This document shows, piece after piece, positions 8,377 through 16,631 of a DNA stretch of 64,000 bases (position 1 is the first letter of the stretch; every line of letters begins with the position of its first letter). Position numbers and translations under genes: made by a program. The notes beneath the pieces are model-generated. The model was not told the DNA's origin. It worked only from the letters and a program-made list of their open reading frames with translations, and did not search any database. This DNA is from Mycobacterium syngnathidarum (GTDB lineage: Bacteria; Actinomycetota; Actinomycetes; Mycobacteriales; Mycobacteriaceae): contig NZ_MLCL01000086.1 in assembly GCF_001942625.1 (NCBI RefSeq), positions 124,001 through 188,000 of the forward strand, given 5' to 3'.

Positions 8377-9501
8377 TTACTGTGCCGCAACCGCGGATGC
8401 TGAACCCACACCGGCGAACGCGGCCTCGAGGCCGTACAGCTGCGCGGCATTGCGCCACAACAGCTTTTCCCGTTGTTCGGTGCTCAACACAGTGGGGATC
8501 TGCGGCTCGTTCAGCTGCCAGTGCGGGTAGCTGGAACCGAACATCACCATGTCTTCCTTGCCGGTGAAGCTCAACCACTCTCCGGCGAACTCGGTGTCGC
8601 CCGGGCCGTCGAGCGCGCCTTGGACGAAATACACGTGCCCGGGTAGATAGTCGCTGGGCATCTTTGGCGCCCAGGGGGTCTGCTCGAGGTGGGGACGGCC
8701 GAAGCAATCCATGCGCCACATGAACGGCGTCAGCAGGTCCGCGGCGCCGTCGGCCCAGACGAACTTCAGATCGGGGGTCCGCTCGAACACGCCTTCGGCG
8801 ATCATGTTCATCAGGTGGTAGATGTAGTTCAGCGCCATGAATCCGAGGTACTGCTCATACGTCCTGGTCTTGCCCGACGGCGTCGGGGCGAATTGGATGC
8901 CCGCCCCACCCTCGATGTGCACGGCCACCGGTAGGCCGGCGTCGGCCGCGGCATCCCACAACGGCCAGAATTGCGGCTTGCCATAGAGCTCGCGCGACTG
9001 CATCGGGATACCGATCTGGACCACCCGAGGGTGGTCCTTGTACTTGTCGATCTGACGCAAGGCCCCGACGATGTCGTCCGGGTTGATCCGGATGGTGCCG
9101 CGGAACCGCTCGCCGTGTTCGTCGTGTTCGAGCCAGCGCGTGACCATCATTTCGTTGTGCGCCGCCGCCAAGGCGGTACCGAGGTGACGGTCGGGCATGA
9201 TGCCGCGGGTCATCGGATGCAGGATCGCGATGTCGACGCCGCGGTCGGTGAACAGATGCTGTGCGGCGATGTCGGGATCCGAACCGGGATACTCGCGGTT
9301 GGGTCCCTTGGTGTCCTTGGCGTACTCGCCACCCGGTGCGCCGTACCAGTTCATCTCGTAATCCGGAAAGCCACGGCTGGCGAAGGGTTCTTTCAGAAAG
9401 TTCCGCCGCAGATCCTTGTTGGATTGCATGAAGATGTGCACGCTGGCGTCGATGAGCGGCGTTCCCGCGCTGCCGGGCTGCGCCGGGTCTTTCCAAGTCA
9501 A
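8377..9501 (-). CDS. amidohydrolase-2 family protein lacking the conserved C-terminal Asp
   Basis: A 374-residue paralogue of the next gene. The metal-site region reads IDASVHIF (Asp18, His22) and VAVHIEGG gives His195. The usual SDYPH box is GSSYPHW, with Ser324 where the catalytic Asp normally sits. It may be a non-catalytic partner subunit or have altered chemistry. It is the first gene of the operon that continues with the second amidohydrolase, the Rieske protein and the hydrolase. A cluster of GAGAA-type half-sites lies about 90-120 bp upstream of the ATG at 9501. Confidence 0.84.
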   Translation of the reverse strand: MTWKDPAQPGSAGTPLIDASVHIFMQSNKDLRRNFLKEPFASRGFPDYEMNWYGAPGGEYAKDTKGPNREYPGSDPDIAAQHLFTDRGVDIAILHPMTRGIMPDRHLGTALAAAHNEMMVTRWLEHDEHGERFRGTIRINPDDIVGALRQIDKYKDHPRVVQIGIPMQSRELYGKPQFWPLWDAAADAGLPVAVHIEGGAGIQFAPTPSGKTRTYEQYLGFMALNYIYHLMNMIAEGVFERTPDLKFVWADGAADLLTPFMWRMDCFGRPHLEQTPWAPKMPSDYLPGHVYFVQGALDGPGDTEFAGEWLSFTGKEDMVMFGSSYPHWQLNEPQIPTVLSTEQREKLLWRNAAQLYGLEAAFAGVGSASAVAAQ

Positions 9502-9593
9502 GACTGTCCTCCGATGTTCGTCCGGAAACGAGCGGGCACGAGCTGATGACGACGTGCCTGGTGCGCCGGATCTTACAGCCAGTCTAGATCCAT

Positions 9594-9621
9594 ATTCTTC
9601 TATGGCAAGAACATAGTTCTC
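9594..9621. promoter_or_regulatory. candidate operator: three half-sites of the GAGAAT/ATTCTC family
   Basis: ATTCTT-N7-AAGAAC-ATA-GTTCTC. Three half-sites are spaced 7 then 3 nt, the same alternating spacing seen at other sites in the window. It lies in the divergent region between the amidohydrolase operon (start 9501) and the acyl-CoA dehydrogenase operon (start 9778). Confidence 0.6.
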
Positions 9622-9729
9622 AAAGCGTTGCGGCCCTTTCGCCCAGGTAAGCGCCGGTGCTGGTGATCCGTCCAGCGCACTGGCATGGAGAACCGGTACT
9701 TGCTGGAGGAGAAGGAGTCGCCTTAGAAA

Positions 9730-9744
9730 GAGAATGCTATTCTC
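9730..9744. promoter_or_regulatory. candidate operator, perfect GAGAAT-N3-ATTCTC dyad
   Basis: GAGAAT-GCT-ATTCTC, a perfect 6+6 inverted repeat, 34 bp upstream of the GTG start of the acyl-CoA dehydrogenase gene at 9778. One of two perfect copies (the other is at 54442-54456). Confidence 0.65.
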
Positions 9745-9777
9745 CTCCGGACGTGAAAGTGCGGCAGGAGGCGGCGG

Positions 9778-10809
9778 GTGCTACTCGAATTCGATGCCGA
9801 TCAGCGGCTATGGCAGGAAACCGTGCGCGATGCGGTGACCAAACAATGCCCGGCCACGCTGGTCCGTGAAGTGGCCGAGCAGGGTGTCGACCCGACACCG
9901 CTCTGGCAGAGCTATATCGACCAGGGCTGGACTGAGCTCACCGAATCGGAGAATGCGGTGGAACTGGCCATCGTGCTCGAAGAACTCGGCCGGGCCACGG
10001 ATCTGACGCCGTACCTGGCGACCATGACCCAGTACGCGCCGCTGGCGGGCGACCGGTTCGATCCGGCCAAGGCCGGGACCGCGGTGTACAGCGGTGTGAC
10101 GGCCAACCGGGACGCCACCGGCTGGGTGCTGGCCGGAACCGCCCACCACGTCCTCGACGGCGACCGGGCACAGAACCTGGCCGTGGTGACCGACGGTGGT
10201 GTGTTCCTGGTCGATGCGGGCAAGGTTTCCGCCAAGCGCAGCGCGGTGTTCGATCCGGTGTTGCACGTCGCCGAGGTGTCATTCGACAACGTGCATGTCG
10301 ATGACACGGACCGGGTGACCGCGCACGCGAGGAGCGAGAAGAGTCCAGTCGACACCGAGAAGGCACACCATCTCGCATTGACCGGTATGGCCATCACCAT
10401 GGTCGGTGCCTGCCAGCGGGCGCTGGACCTCGTGCTCGACCATGTGAAGCAGCGTCAGCAGTTCGGCGTGGCGATCGGCTCGTTCCAGGCCGTGCAGCAC
10501 AAGGCCGTCGACATGCACGTTGCCATCGAAAGAGCCCGTGCGCTTTCGTATTTCGCTGCACTGACCATCGCCGCCGACGATCCGCGGCGCCGACTGGCGG
10601 CGAGGATGGCCAAGGCGGCGGCAGGAGAGTGCCAGACCGTGGTGTTCCGCCACGGTGTGCAGTTGTTCGGTGGGATGGGCTTCACGTGGGAGAACGACGT
10701 GCAGTTTGCGCTCAAGCGGGCCAAGGCCGGCGAGCTTCTCCTGGGCGGCGCTGCCGAGCACCGAGCCGTCATTGCCGCTGAGTACCGCACGACCTACAGG
10801 GGACTGTAA
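9778..10809 (+). CDS. acyl-CoA dehydrogenase, short subunit (FadE type)
   Basis: A 343-residue acyl-CoA-dehydrogenase-fold protein, shorter than the usual 380-400. C-terminal hallmarks are present (HGVQLFGGMGFTWEND). The GTG start at 9778 has AGGAGG about 7 nt upstream. The stop is followed with no gap by a second acyl-CoA dehydrogenase gene. In actinobacterial steroid degradation such adjacent unequal pairs form alpha2-beta2 heterotetramers that dehydrogenate short or branched side chains. By analogy this is one half of such an enzyme, using FAD in the cytosol. The exact substrate is unknown. Confidence 0.87.
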   Translation: MLLEFDADQRLWQETVRDAVTKQCPATLVREVAEQGVDPTPLWQSYIDQGWTELTESENAVELAIVLEELGRATDLTPYLATMTQYAPLAGDRFDPAKAGTAVYSGVTANRDATGWVLAGTAHHVLDGDRAQNLAVVTDGGVFLVDAGKVSAKRSAVFDPVLHVAEVSFDNVHVDDTDRVTAHARSEKSPVDTEKAHHLALTGMAITMVGACQRALDLVLDHVKQRQQFGVAIGSFQAVQHKAVDMHVAIERARALSYFAALTIAADDPRRRLAARMAKAAAGECQTVVFRHGVQLFGGMGFTWENDVQFALKRAKAGELLLGGAAEHRAVIAAEYRTTYRGL

Positions 10810-11985
10810 ATGCAGCTGACATACGATTCCGACGTCGAGGAGTTTCGCGCCGAGTTCTCCGCGTTCCTCGATGCGAACCTGCCGTCGGAGGCCGACACGC
10901 TGGAGCGGCCCCGTTCGGTCTCGCACATGCCGCAGTGGGCCCGCGACTGGCAGCGGCTGCTCTTCGACAACGGCTGGTTGCTGCCGGCTCAGCCACCGGA
11001 GTTCGGCGGGCGCAACGCCACCGTGGTACAGACCTTCGTCCACCTCGATGAGCTGTGCCGACGCCGGATTTACCACAGCTTCAATCCGCAGGGCGTCAAC
11101 ATCATTGCGGCATCACTACTTGCGTTCGGCTCCGATGAGCAGAAGCACCGCTGGGCGGTGCCGGTGTTGCGCGGTGAGAAGACCGCCTCACTCGGTATGA
11201 GCGAGCCGAGCGCGGGTTCCGACCTCGCCTCGTTGCGCACGCGTGCCGTCCTCGATGGTGATCATTTCGTCGTCAACGGACAGAAGGTGTGGACTTCGGG
11301 CGCCCACGACGCCGACTTCCTGCTGACCTTCGTGCGCACCGACCCGGATGCGCCGAAGCACAAGGGAATCAGCGTGCTGATCGTCCCGACCGACACCCCC
11401 GGTGTGGTGTGCCGGCCGTTCGCCGACATGACCGGTGAGGAGAACCTCGACTTCAACGAGGTGTTCTTCACGGACGCCCGGGTGCCCGCCGAGAACCTGG
11501 TGGGTCCGCTCAACGGCGGCTGGGGTGTGGCCAACGGTTCGCTGGGTCACGAGCGCACGATGATGTGGCTCGGCTTCGCCGACCGGATCGACAACATGTT
11601 GGCCGACTTCCAGCCGAAGACCGAGTTGGAACGCGACCAGTACGCCACGACGATCATGGACTATCAGGCCTTGCGTGCCATGGGATCTGCGGCGCTGGCC
11701 AAGGCGTCGCGCGGTGAGGCGGACACCGCGTCGGTGTCGGTTCTCAAGCTGTTCGGATCCGAAGCCGAGCGCAATGCGTTCGAGAACGCGCTGACCGCGG
11801 CCGGGCCGGACGGGTTGATCCACCCGACCACCTCGGGTCCGTACGCGCACATGAACCTCGACCACTACTTCGCCAGCTGGTTCGAGCGCTACGCCAGAAG
11901 CTTCGGCGGCACGATCGCCGGTGGGACCTCGGAGATCCAGCGCAACATCATCGCCACCCAGGTGCTGGGGTTGCCCCGGCGCTGA
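10810..11985 (+). CDS. acyl-CoA dehydrogenase, long subunit (FadE type)
   Basis: 391 residues, standard length. The FAD/substrate motifs are SLGMSEPSAGSDLASL (about 131-146) and VNGQKVWTSGAHDADF, and the C-terminal signature is GGTSEIQRNIIA (about 374-385). The ATG directly follows the TAA of the short subunit, so the two are translated together and probably assemble together. A perfect GAGAAT-N3-ATTCTC dyad lies upstream of the pair. It introduces an alpha,beta double bond into an acyl-CoA. The pairing argues for an unusual or bulky acyl chain (inference from the ChsE-type family). Confidence 0.9.
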   Translation: MQLTYDSDVEEFRAEFSAFLDANLPSEADTLERPRSVSHMPQWARDWQRLLFDNGWLLPAQPPEFGGRNATVVQTFVHLDELCRRRIYHSFNPQGVNIIAASLLAFGSDEQKHRWAVPVLRGEKTASLGMSEPSAGSDLASLRTRAVLDGDHFVVNGQKVWTSGAHDADFLLTFVRTDPDAPKHKGISVLIVPTDTPGVVCRPFADMTGEENLDFNEVFFTDARVPAENLVGPLNGGWGVANGSLGHERTMMWLGFADRIDNMLADFQPKTELERDQYATTIMDYQALRAMGSAALAKASRGEADTASVSVLKLFGSEAERNAFENALTAAGPDGLIHPTTSGPYAHMNLDHYFASWFERYARSFGGTIAGGTSEIQRNIIATQVLGLPRR

Positions 11986-12004
11986 CGTGGCTTTGGACCC
12001 CAGC

Positions 12005-12050
12005 GTCACGCCAGAGTGGCTGTCGAGCTCGACAGCCACTCTGGCGTGAC
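12005..12050. repeat. 46-bp perfect palindrome between convergent genes, probable bidirectional terminator
   Basis: Two 23-nt arms with no spacer, starting GTCACGCCAGAGTGGC and mirrored exactly (centre between 12027 and 12028). It begins 20 bp after the acyl-CoA dehydrogenase stop and lies between that gene and the convergent TetR gene. There is no T-run on either side. It could end transcripts as a long hairpin, or as DNA extrude a cruciform or bind a protein. Confidence 0.6.
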
Positions 12051-12188
12051 AATGCGAGGTCGGCGCGGCCACCGCGATGCGGGTGGTCAATGCGATTCCC
12101 TACGTCGTGGACGCACCCGCAGGCTTGTTGAGCTCACTCGACATCCCGAATACGTTGCCGCGACACGCTTTCGACTAGCCTCCTGGGC

Positions 12189-12246
12189 CGAGCAGACGCT
12201 TAGGCACCCGAAAACTGTTGATTCCGGGTACATTCACGTCTGCTCG
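12189..12246. repeat. inverted repeat with CGAGCAGACG arms, second terminator-like element
   Basis: Arms CGAGCAGACG (12189-12198) and CGTCTGCTCG (12237-12246) enclose a nested ACCCG/CGGGT stem. It lies 19 bp beyond the stop of the TetR gene. The right arm region is identical over 16 nt to the left arm of the element at 49799, so this is a dispersed element. Confidence 0.55.
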
Positions 12247-12264
12247 AGCTGGGGAGGTCGGTGT

Positions 12265-13617
12265 CTAGCGCGCGACGACACCGCGCAGGCTCGTATCCCG
12301 CACGTGGATCTGCGCTGCCCGGGTATCCAACTGCCGCAGGATGTTCTCGGGTATCCAGCCTACACAGATCACCGACCGGGCCAGCATCTCGTTCGACGGA
12401 CTGTCGATGCTGATCTCGCCGGCCCTGATCCCTGCGGCGAGCAGTGACTTGACCTGTTTGACGCGCTGCGTGAACAACCAGCCGGGGTTGGGGGTGTCCG
12501 GCGGGGACTGGCGCATCCATGCGAGCTGGATCCTGAACTCGTCTCCGAACTGGTCCAGCGCGTTGGTGTGAATCCAGCTCAGCGCGTCGAGCTTTTCGAT
12601 CGTGGTGCCCTCGGATCCGAGGACTTCGGTCCAGCCCACGGCGATCTTCTCCCCGAAGGACTGCATGATCGCCGCCAGCAGTTCGTCCTTCGAACCGATC
12701 AGCCGGTACACGGTGCCGGTACCCATGCCTGCGGCCGAGGCGATGTCGCGCACGGTCGTGCCCTCATAGCCCCGCCGGCCGAACTCCGCCCGCGCTACCG
12801 CACGGATATGGGCGGTCTTGTCATCGGCCTCGGAGGCGGCCTCCTCGATCCAGGTCCGCACCACGGCGTCGGCCGCGATGAACGGGACCGACCTGTCGAG
12901 TTCGGTGTCGGTGGGCCGGCCGGTGGACAAGCCTTCCAACAGAATCCGGCATAGCAGGGTGGCGACCTTCTCCGGTGCGGCATTGTGGCGCATGACGTCG
13001 AGGCCGACCTGCAGCATGGTCTGGCAGATCCGGTCGGCCAGAACGGCCAGATCGATATCCGAGCGCAGGTAGCCGGCCCATCGGGCGGCTCGCAGCGTCT
13101 GCTGCATGGCATCCAGCGTGGCCGTCGGGCGGCGCTGTGCCAGGGCGACGAGGTCGGGGTTGGAACTCGGGCTCTCGTAGAACGACATCTGAAGAGCGGC
13201 ACGATGTGCGACGGCGCATCGCGCGATATCCGAGCCGAGCTCGGCGATCCGGTCGAACGGCGACGCCGGATCGGGGCCGTCCAACCGGCGCTGGGCGTGC
13301 TCGGCGATGCGGTCGAGGTCCTCGTGATACCGCTCGAGCAGTTCCACCAGGATTGCTTCTTTGGATTCGAAATGGTGGTACAGGCTGCCCGGCAGAATGC
13401 CTGCCGCGTCCGCGATCTCCTGCAGCGATGTGCGCAGGCCCGACGTGGCGATCAACGTGGCGGCGGTCTCGAGGATCTCGGTCCGGCGCGTACGATCCTC
13501 CGCTACGGTGCCGGGTTCGGTTGCGCGACCTGGGGTGCGCTTGAGCGTCTTGCGCTCCCCAGGGGTTACCTGGGGACGGCCCACAGCGGCTCCACGATGA
13601 TTGCTGGCTCCCGTCAT
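12265..13617 (-). CDS. tandem TetR regulator with two DNA-binding domains
   Basis: 450 residues containing two complete TetR/AcrR units in one chain. HTH 1 is at about 45-90 (TSLQEIADAAGILPGSLYHHFESKE) and HTH 2 at about 270-315 (TTVRDIASAAGMGTGTVYRLIGSKD), each followed by its own helical ligand/dimer domain. Ordinary TetR proteins are about 200 residues and dimerise; this one may act as an intramolecular pseudo-dimer. The ATG is at 13617. Its promoter region carries a TTGGGT-N5-ACCCAA dyad and a copy of the GACCAAATATTTGGTC-like site also found before the VWA, AAA+ and AveC/P450 genes, so it is the best candidate repressor of that set and of itself. Confidence 0.88.
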   Translation of the reverse strand: MTGASNHRGAAVGRPQVTPGERKTLKRTPGRATEPGTVAEDRTRRTEILETAATLIATSGLRTSLQEIADAAGILPGSLYHHFESKEAILVELLERYHEDLDRIAEHAQRRLDGPDPASPFDRIAELGSDIARCAVAHRAALQMSFYESPSSNPDLVALAQRRPTATLDAMQQTLRAARWAGYLRSDIDLAVLADRICQTMLQVGLDVMRHNAAPEKVATLLCRILLEGLSTGRPTDTELDRSVPFIAADAVVRTWIEEAASEADDKTAHIRAVARAEFGRRGYEGTTVRDIASAAGMGTGTVYRLIGSKDELLAAIMQSFGEKIAVGWTEVLGSEGTTIEKLDALSWIHTNALDQFGDEFRIQLAWMRQSPPDTPNPGWLFTQRVKQVKSLLAAGIRAGEISIDSPSNEMLARSVICVGWIPENILRQLDTRAAQIHVRDTSLRGVVAR

Positions 13618-13622
13618 ACGAT

Positions 13623-13648
13623 TTGGGTTTCCGACCCAATATTTGGTT
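13623..13648. promoter_or_regulatory. candidate autoregulatory operator of the tandem TetR gene
   Basis: Two overlapping signals just upstream of the ATG at 13617: the dyad TTGGGT-N5-ACCCAA (13623-13639) and GACCCAATATTTGGTT (13633-13648). The latter matches the shared site GAACAGATATTTGGTC of 14771-14785 at about 12 of 16 positions. Its position over the promoter or 5' UTR fits repression. Confidence 0.55.
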
Positions 13649-13708
13649 AGAGGCTACCAGAACAGCGCTTGTGCGCCGGGGATCCCGTGAAGCCAAAGAC
13701 GCCGGTAG

Positions 13709-13725
13709 ACCCGGCACGGCCGGGT
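13709..13725. terminator. weak hairpin downstream of the SDR gene
   Basis: ACCCGGC-N3-GCCGGGT, 7-bp GC-rich stem, 47 bp beyond the SDR stop on the minus strand. There is no T-run; a Rho-independent role is only possible. Confidence 0.3.
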
Positions 13726-13771
13726 TGCGGGCCTTGCGCCGAACGTGCCGACGGCAACGCTGTCGCCGGAC

Positions 13772-14701
13772 TCACCCGGTGACGCCGAGCCGCTCGGTAA
13801 CCGCGAATACCTCGTCGTAGATCGACCCCGGCACTGTGAACGGCTCTGTCGCAGCCACTTCCGACAGATGAGCGGCGACATCGTCAGCGGTCGGGTTGCT
13901 GTCGGTGGGTGCCAGCCAGCCCTCACCCAGCCCGACGAACACCCGGGCGAACCGTCCGGCGCAGGCAGAGAAGTTCTGATGACTGAACTCGCAGTCACGG
14001 CTGGCCAGGTACACCACCAAGGGTGCCACCAGCTCAGGCCGGATCGCCTTGAAGAAGTCGTTGCCCTCAAGCGCTTTCGGATCGCCGAGGGTCTCGGTGA
14101 CCATCCTCGAGATGCCGAACGGCAGTACGGTGTTGGCCAGGATTCCGTGCGGCGCGCCCTCGAGCGCGATCACATTGGCGAGGCCGACCAGGCCGGCCTT
14201 GGCTGCAGCGTAATGGGCTTCGAGGTGCTGGCCGAACATCCCTGCCGACGAGGCGATGAACACGAACCGGCCGTAGCCCTGGTTCTTCATGACCCGGAAC
14301 GCAGGCTGGGACAGGTAGAAGCCGCCGTCGAGGTGCACTCGCAGCATGCGACGCCAGTCTTCGGGGGAGAGCTCGTCGAACGGGATGCTGTTGAAGATGC
14401 CCGCGTTGCTGATCACCGCGTCGAGCCGACCGAACTGATCGATGGCGGTGCGCACGATCGCCTCGCCACCTTCGGGACTGCCGACCGAATCGTAGGACGC
14501 CACCGCGGTACCGCCGGAGCCGACGATTTCGTCGACAACCTGATCGGCCACCGCGACGTCCGAACCGTCGCCGGACATGGACCCGCCCAGGTCGTTGACC
14601 ACCACGGTGGCGCCGCGCCGTGCCAGCTCGAGGGCGTATATCCGGCCGAGTCCGCGGCCGGCACCGGTCACCACGGCGACCTGGTCGTCGAAGTCGATCA
14701 C
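13772..14701 (-). CDS. short-chain dehydrogenase, MFE-2/17beta-HSD4-like
   Basis: 309-residue SDR. It has the cofactor motif TGAGRGLG (12-19) followed by the extended NDLGG box (36-40), typical of the (3R)-hydroxyacyl-CoA dehydrogenase part of peroxisomal-type multifunctional enzyme 2. The catalytic Ser lies in FIASSAG (148-154) and the YAAAK motif gives Tyr164/Lys168. It probably oxidises a 3-hydroxyacyl-CoA with NAD. It is divergent from the VWA gene, and the 105 bp between them hold the site GGAACAGATATTTGGTCA, so it may be co-regulated with the AAA+/VWA pair. Confidence 0.86.
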   Translation of the reverse strand: MIDFDDQVAVVTGAGRGLGRIYALELARRGATVVVNDLGGSMSGDGSDVAVADQVVDEIVGSGGTAVASYDSVGSPEGGEAIVRTAIDQFGRLDAVISNAGIFNSIPFDELSPEDWRRMLRVHLDGGFYLSQPAFRVMKNQGYGRFVFIASSAGMFGQHLEAHYAAAKAGLVGLANVIALEGAPHGILANTVLPFGISRMVTETLGDPKALEGNDFFKAIRPELVAPLVVYLASRDCEFSHQNFSACAGRFARVFVGLGEGWLAPTDSNPTADDVAAHLSEVAATEPFTVPGSIYDEVFAVTERLGVTG

Positions 14702-14768
14702 TTTGTAGCCCTTGCCAGTTGATGTTCCGGGTCGGTTGATTGACTCCGGTCGGCCCGAACTCTACGGT

Positions 14769-14786
14769 GGAACAGATATTTGGTCA
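14769..14786. promoter_or_regulatory. candidate operator, GACCAAATATTTGGTC-like
   Basis: GGAACAGATATTTGGTCA, in the divergent region between the SDR (start 14701) and the VWA gene (start 14807). It matches sites at 16560-16577 (reverse orientation) and 17508-17523 at about 14 positions each. Confidence 0.6.
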
Positions 14787-14806
14787 ACAGGGTGCGGAGG
14801 TGGAAA

Positions 14807-16495
14807 GTGCCCGGTGGCGGTGACGACGACGGCCGGTTCGCCGGGCTGGGCATGCTGGCGTCCGCCCTGGCAGCTCGTCCGGTTGCGGTGACGGCGGCCG
14901 CCCCGGGTGCCACGCCGTGGACCGATGGCAAGACCGTGTTCGTCGATCGGTCGGCGTCCACGCGTACGCAGCTCGAATCGGTGGCGGTGCAGGCATCGCT
15001 GATCGCGGCAGGCAGCCTGGACCCTGATGTGCTCGGAGCCCTGGTCCGTCATCGGCGGTTGGCCGGCCGCTATCTGGCCGTCGAGGGACAACGCGCGCTG
15101 TTGGTCAACCGCGCACTCCTGCCGAATTCCCTTGGCGCCCTCGCGGACCCGAGGGTCTGCGAGGGCAGCGATTCACCAGCAGCGTCCCTGGCGATGGCGA
15201 GCGGCAAGGGTGCGCTACCCGATCCGCCGACGGGATTCGGTGTGATCCAGGCCAGGAAGGTCCTGGCGGCGTGCGCAGCGGCCAAGCCTGTAGATGAGCG
15301 GTCGGTGGCACATGTGCCGCGGCGCGATGAGAAGCAGGAGCTCGAGGAACTCGATGAAGACGACGTCGACGACTCTGATGACCCCGATCTGTTCTCCAGC
15401 CCGATCGGCGGGGGTGGGGCCATCGGAAAATGGCTCAAGAAGCTCTTGTCGTCGTCCCGCAAGACGGGTGGCAGCAGTGGGGGGCCGCCCGGTGCCGATT
15501 CGCCGACGCACCGAACCAACTCGACGAAACGCGGGGCGCACGCGGTCTCCTCGCTCGCCACGGTGTCGTCGGAGGAAATCGTCGACGTCAAGACCGACGG
15601 GGTGAAGTATCCGGAATGGAACGCCGAACGCCGGGTCTATCGACCCGCCTGGTGCACCGTCCGCGAGGCTGACCCGCAGATCAAGCCGCACGCGACCCAG
15701 CAGATCGAGGACGCGATCAGCGTGCGGCGCCCCCTGGCACGTCTTGGCATGGGACTGCATCGGCGTCATCGGCAACCGCAGGGCGACGACATCGACATCG
15801 ACGCCGCGCTGGAGGCCCGGGTCGAAGTCCGGGCCGGATCGGTGCCCGACGAGGCCGTCTACCTGGACAGTCTGCGCCGCCGGCGGGACCTGTCGGTGCT
15901 GTTGCTGTTGGATATCTCCGGTTCAGCCGCTGAGCCGGGCACCGTCGGGCGCACGGTGCATCAGCAACAGCGGACGGCAGTGGCCCATCTGATGGTGGCG
16001 CTTCACGACCTGGGTGACCGGGTGTCGCTGTACGCCTACTACTCCCAGGGTCGGTCGGCGGTGACGATGGTTCCGGTGAAACGGTTCGACGACCACCTGG
16101 ATGCACAGGTGTTCCGGCGGCTGAACAGCCTTGAGCCGGGCGCGTATTCGCGTCTCGGAGCGGCGATCCGGCACGGTTCGGCGGTCTTGGAGGAGCGTGG
16201 TGGCACCTCGCGGCGGCTACTGGTCGTGCTGTCCGACGGACTGGCCTACGACCATGGTTACGAGCGCGGCTACGGTGCTGCCGACGCCCGACGCGCTTTG
16301 ACCGAGGCTCGGCGTCGGGGGACCGGTTGCGTGTGCCTGACCATCGGTGCCAGCACCGACGTGGAGTCGTTGCGTCGGGTGTTCGGGAGTGCCGCTCACG
16401 CCACCATCGCAAGTCCCGATCAGCTCGCCGGCGTGATCGGGCCAGTGTTCCGCTCCGCGATTCGTTCCGGCGAGGTTCGTCGCCGAGTGTCGTGA
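14807..16495 (+). CDS. VWA-domain protein, NorD/CbbO-like, partner of the AAA+ ATPase
   Basis: 562 residues. The N-terminal two-thirds is helical with an acidic stretch (EELDEDDVDDSDDPD). The C-terminal part is a von Willebrand A domain with the MIDAS motif LLLLDISGSA and the distal LSDGLAYDHGYERGYGAADAR, the form typical of NorD. NorD/CbbO proteins act with MoxR-type AAA+ ATPases to insert metal into, or remodel, a target enzyme. The start is GTG at 14807 with GGAGG 6 nt upstream. A TTG at 14780 lies inside the predicted operator and is rejected. No nor or Rubisco genes are nearby; the downstream AveC/P450 operon is the candidate client. Confidence 0.85.
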   Translation: MPGGGDDDGRFAGLGMLASALAARPVAVTAAAPGATPWTDGKTVFVDRSASTRTQLESVAVQASLIAAGSLDPDVLGALVRHRRLAGRYLAVEGQRALLVNRALLPNSLGALADPRVCEGSDSPAASLAMASGKGALPDPPTGFGVIQARKVLAACAAAKPVDERSVAHVPRRDEKQELEELDEDDVDDSDDPDLFSSPIGGGGAIGKWLKKLLSSSRKTGGSSGGPPGADSPTHRTNSTKRGAHAVSSLATVSSEEIVDVKTDGVKYPEWNAERRVYRPAWCTVREADPQIKPHATQQIEDAISVRRPLARLGMGLHRRHRQPQGDDIDIDAALEARVEVRAGSVPDEAVYLDSLRRRRDLSVLLLLDISGSAAEPGTVGRTVHQQQRTAVAHLMVALHDLGDRVSLYAYYSQGRSAVTMVPVKRFDDHLDAQVFRRLNSLEPGAYSRLGAAIRHGSAVLEERGGTSRRLLVVLSDGLAYDHGYERGYGAADARRALTEARRRGTGCVCLTIGASTDVESLRRVFGSAAHATIASPDQLAGVIGPVFRSAIRSGEVRRRVS

Positions 16496-16559
16496 TATCA
16501 AGTCCCAGAATCTCATTGGGGCTGACCGGATATGAGCAGCCGCGTTCTGAAGAATGATT

Positions 16560-16577
16560 GAAACAAACATCTGTTCC
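16560..16577. promoter_or_regulatory. candidate operator, GACCAAATATTTGGTC-like (reverse orientation)
   Basis: GAAACAAACATCTGTTCC, whose reverse complement GGAACAGATGTTTGTTTC aligns with the 14769 site. It lies 55-72 bp upstream of the AAA+ start. Confidence 0.55.
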
Positions 16578-16631
16578 ACGATAGGCTCACTTCCGTACCG
16601 CAGCGTTGCGGCTACGGCGAAAGGTGTGTTG

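Noticed and set aside
7201..9501. Ring-hydroxylating Rieske oxygenase system
   Set aside because: Only a single-domain Rieske protein is present; no large catalytic subunit with a mononuclear iron site was found.
9594..9621. KstR operator (AGAAC-N2-GTTCT)
   Set aside because: The half-site is similar but the spacer is 3 nt here and at the other sites, so the canonical KstR site is not met. A KstR-like relative remains possible.
14780..14806. TTG 14780 as start of the VWA gene
   Set aside because: It falls inside the conserved operator and has no ribosome site; GTG 14807 has GGAGG at the right distance.
16554..16631. ATG 16554 as start of the AAA+ gene
   Set aside because: The added residues would overlap the operator and do not resemble the family N-terminus; ATG 16632 has a ribosome site.
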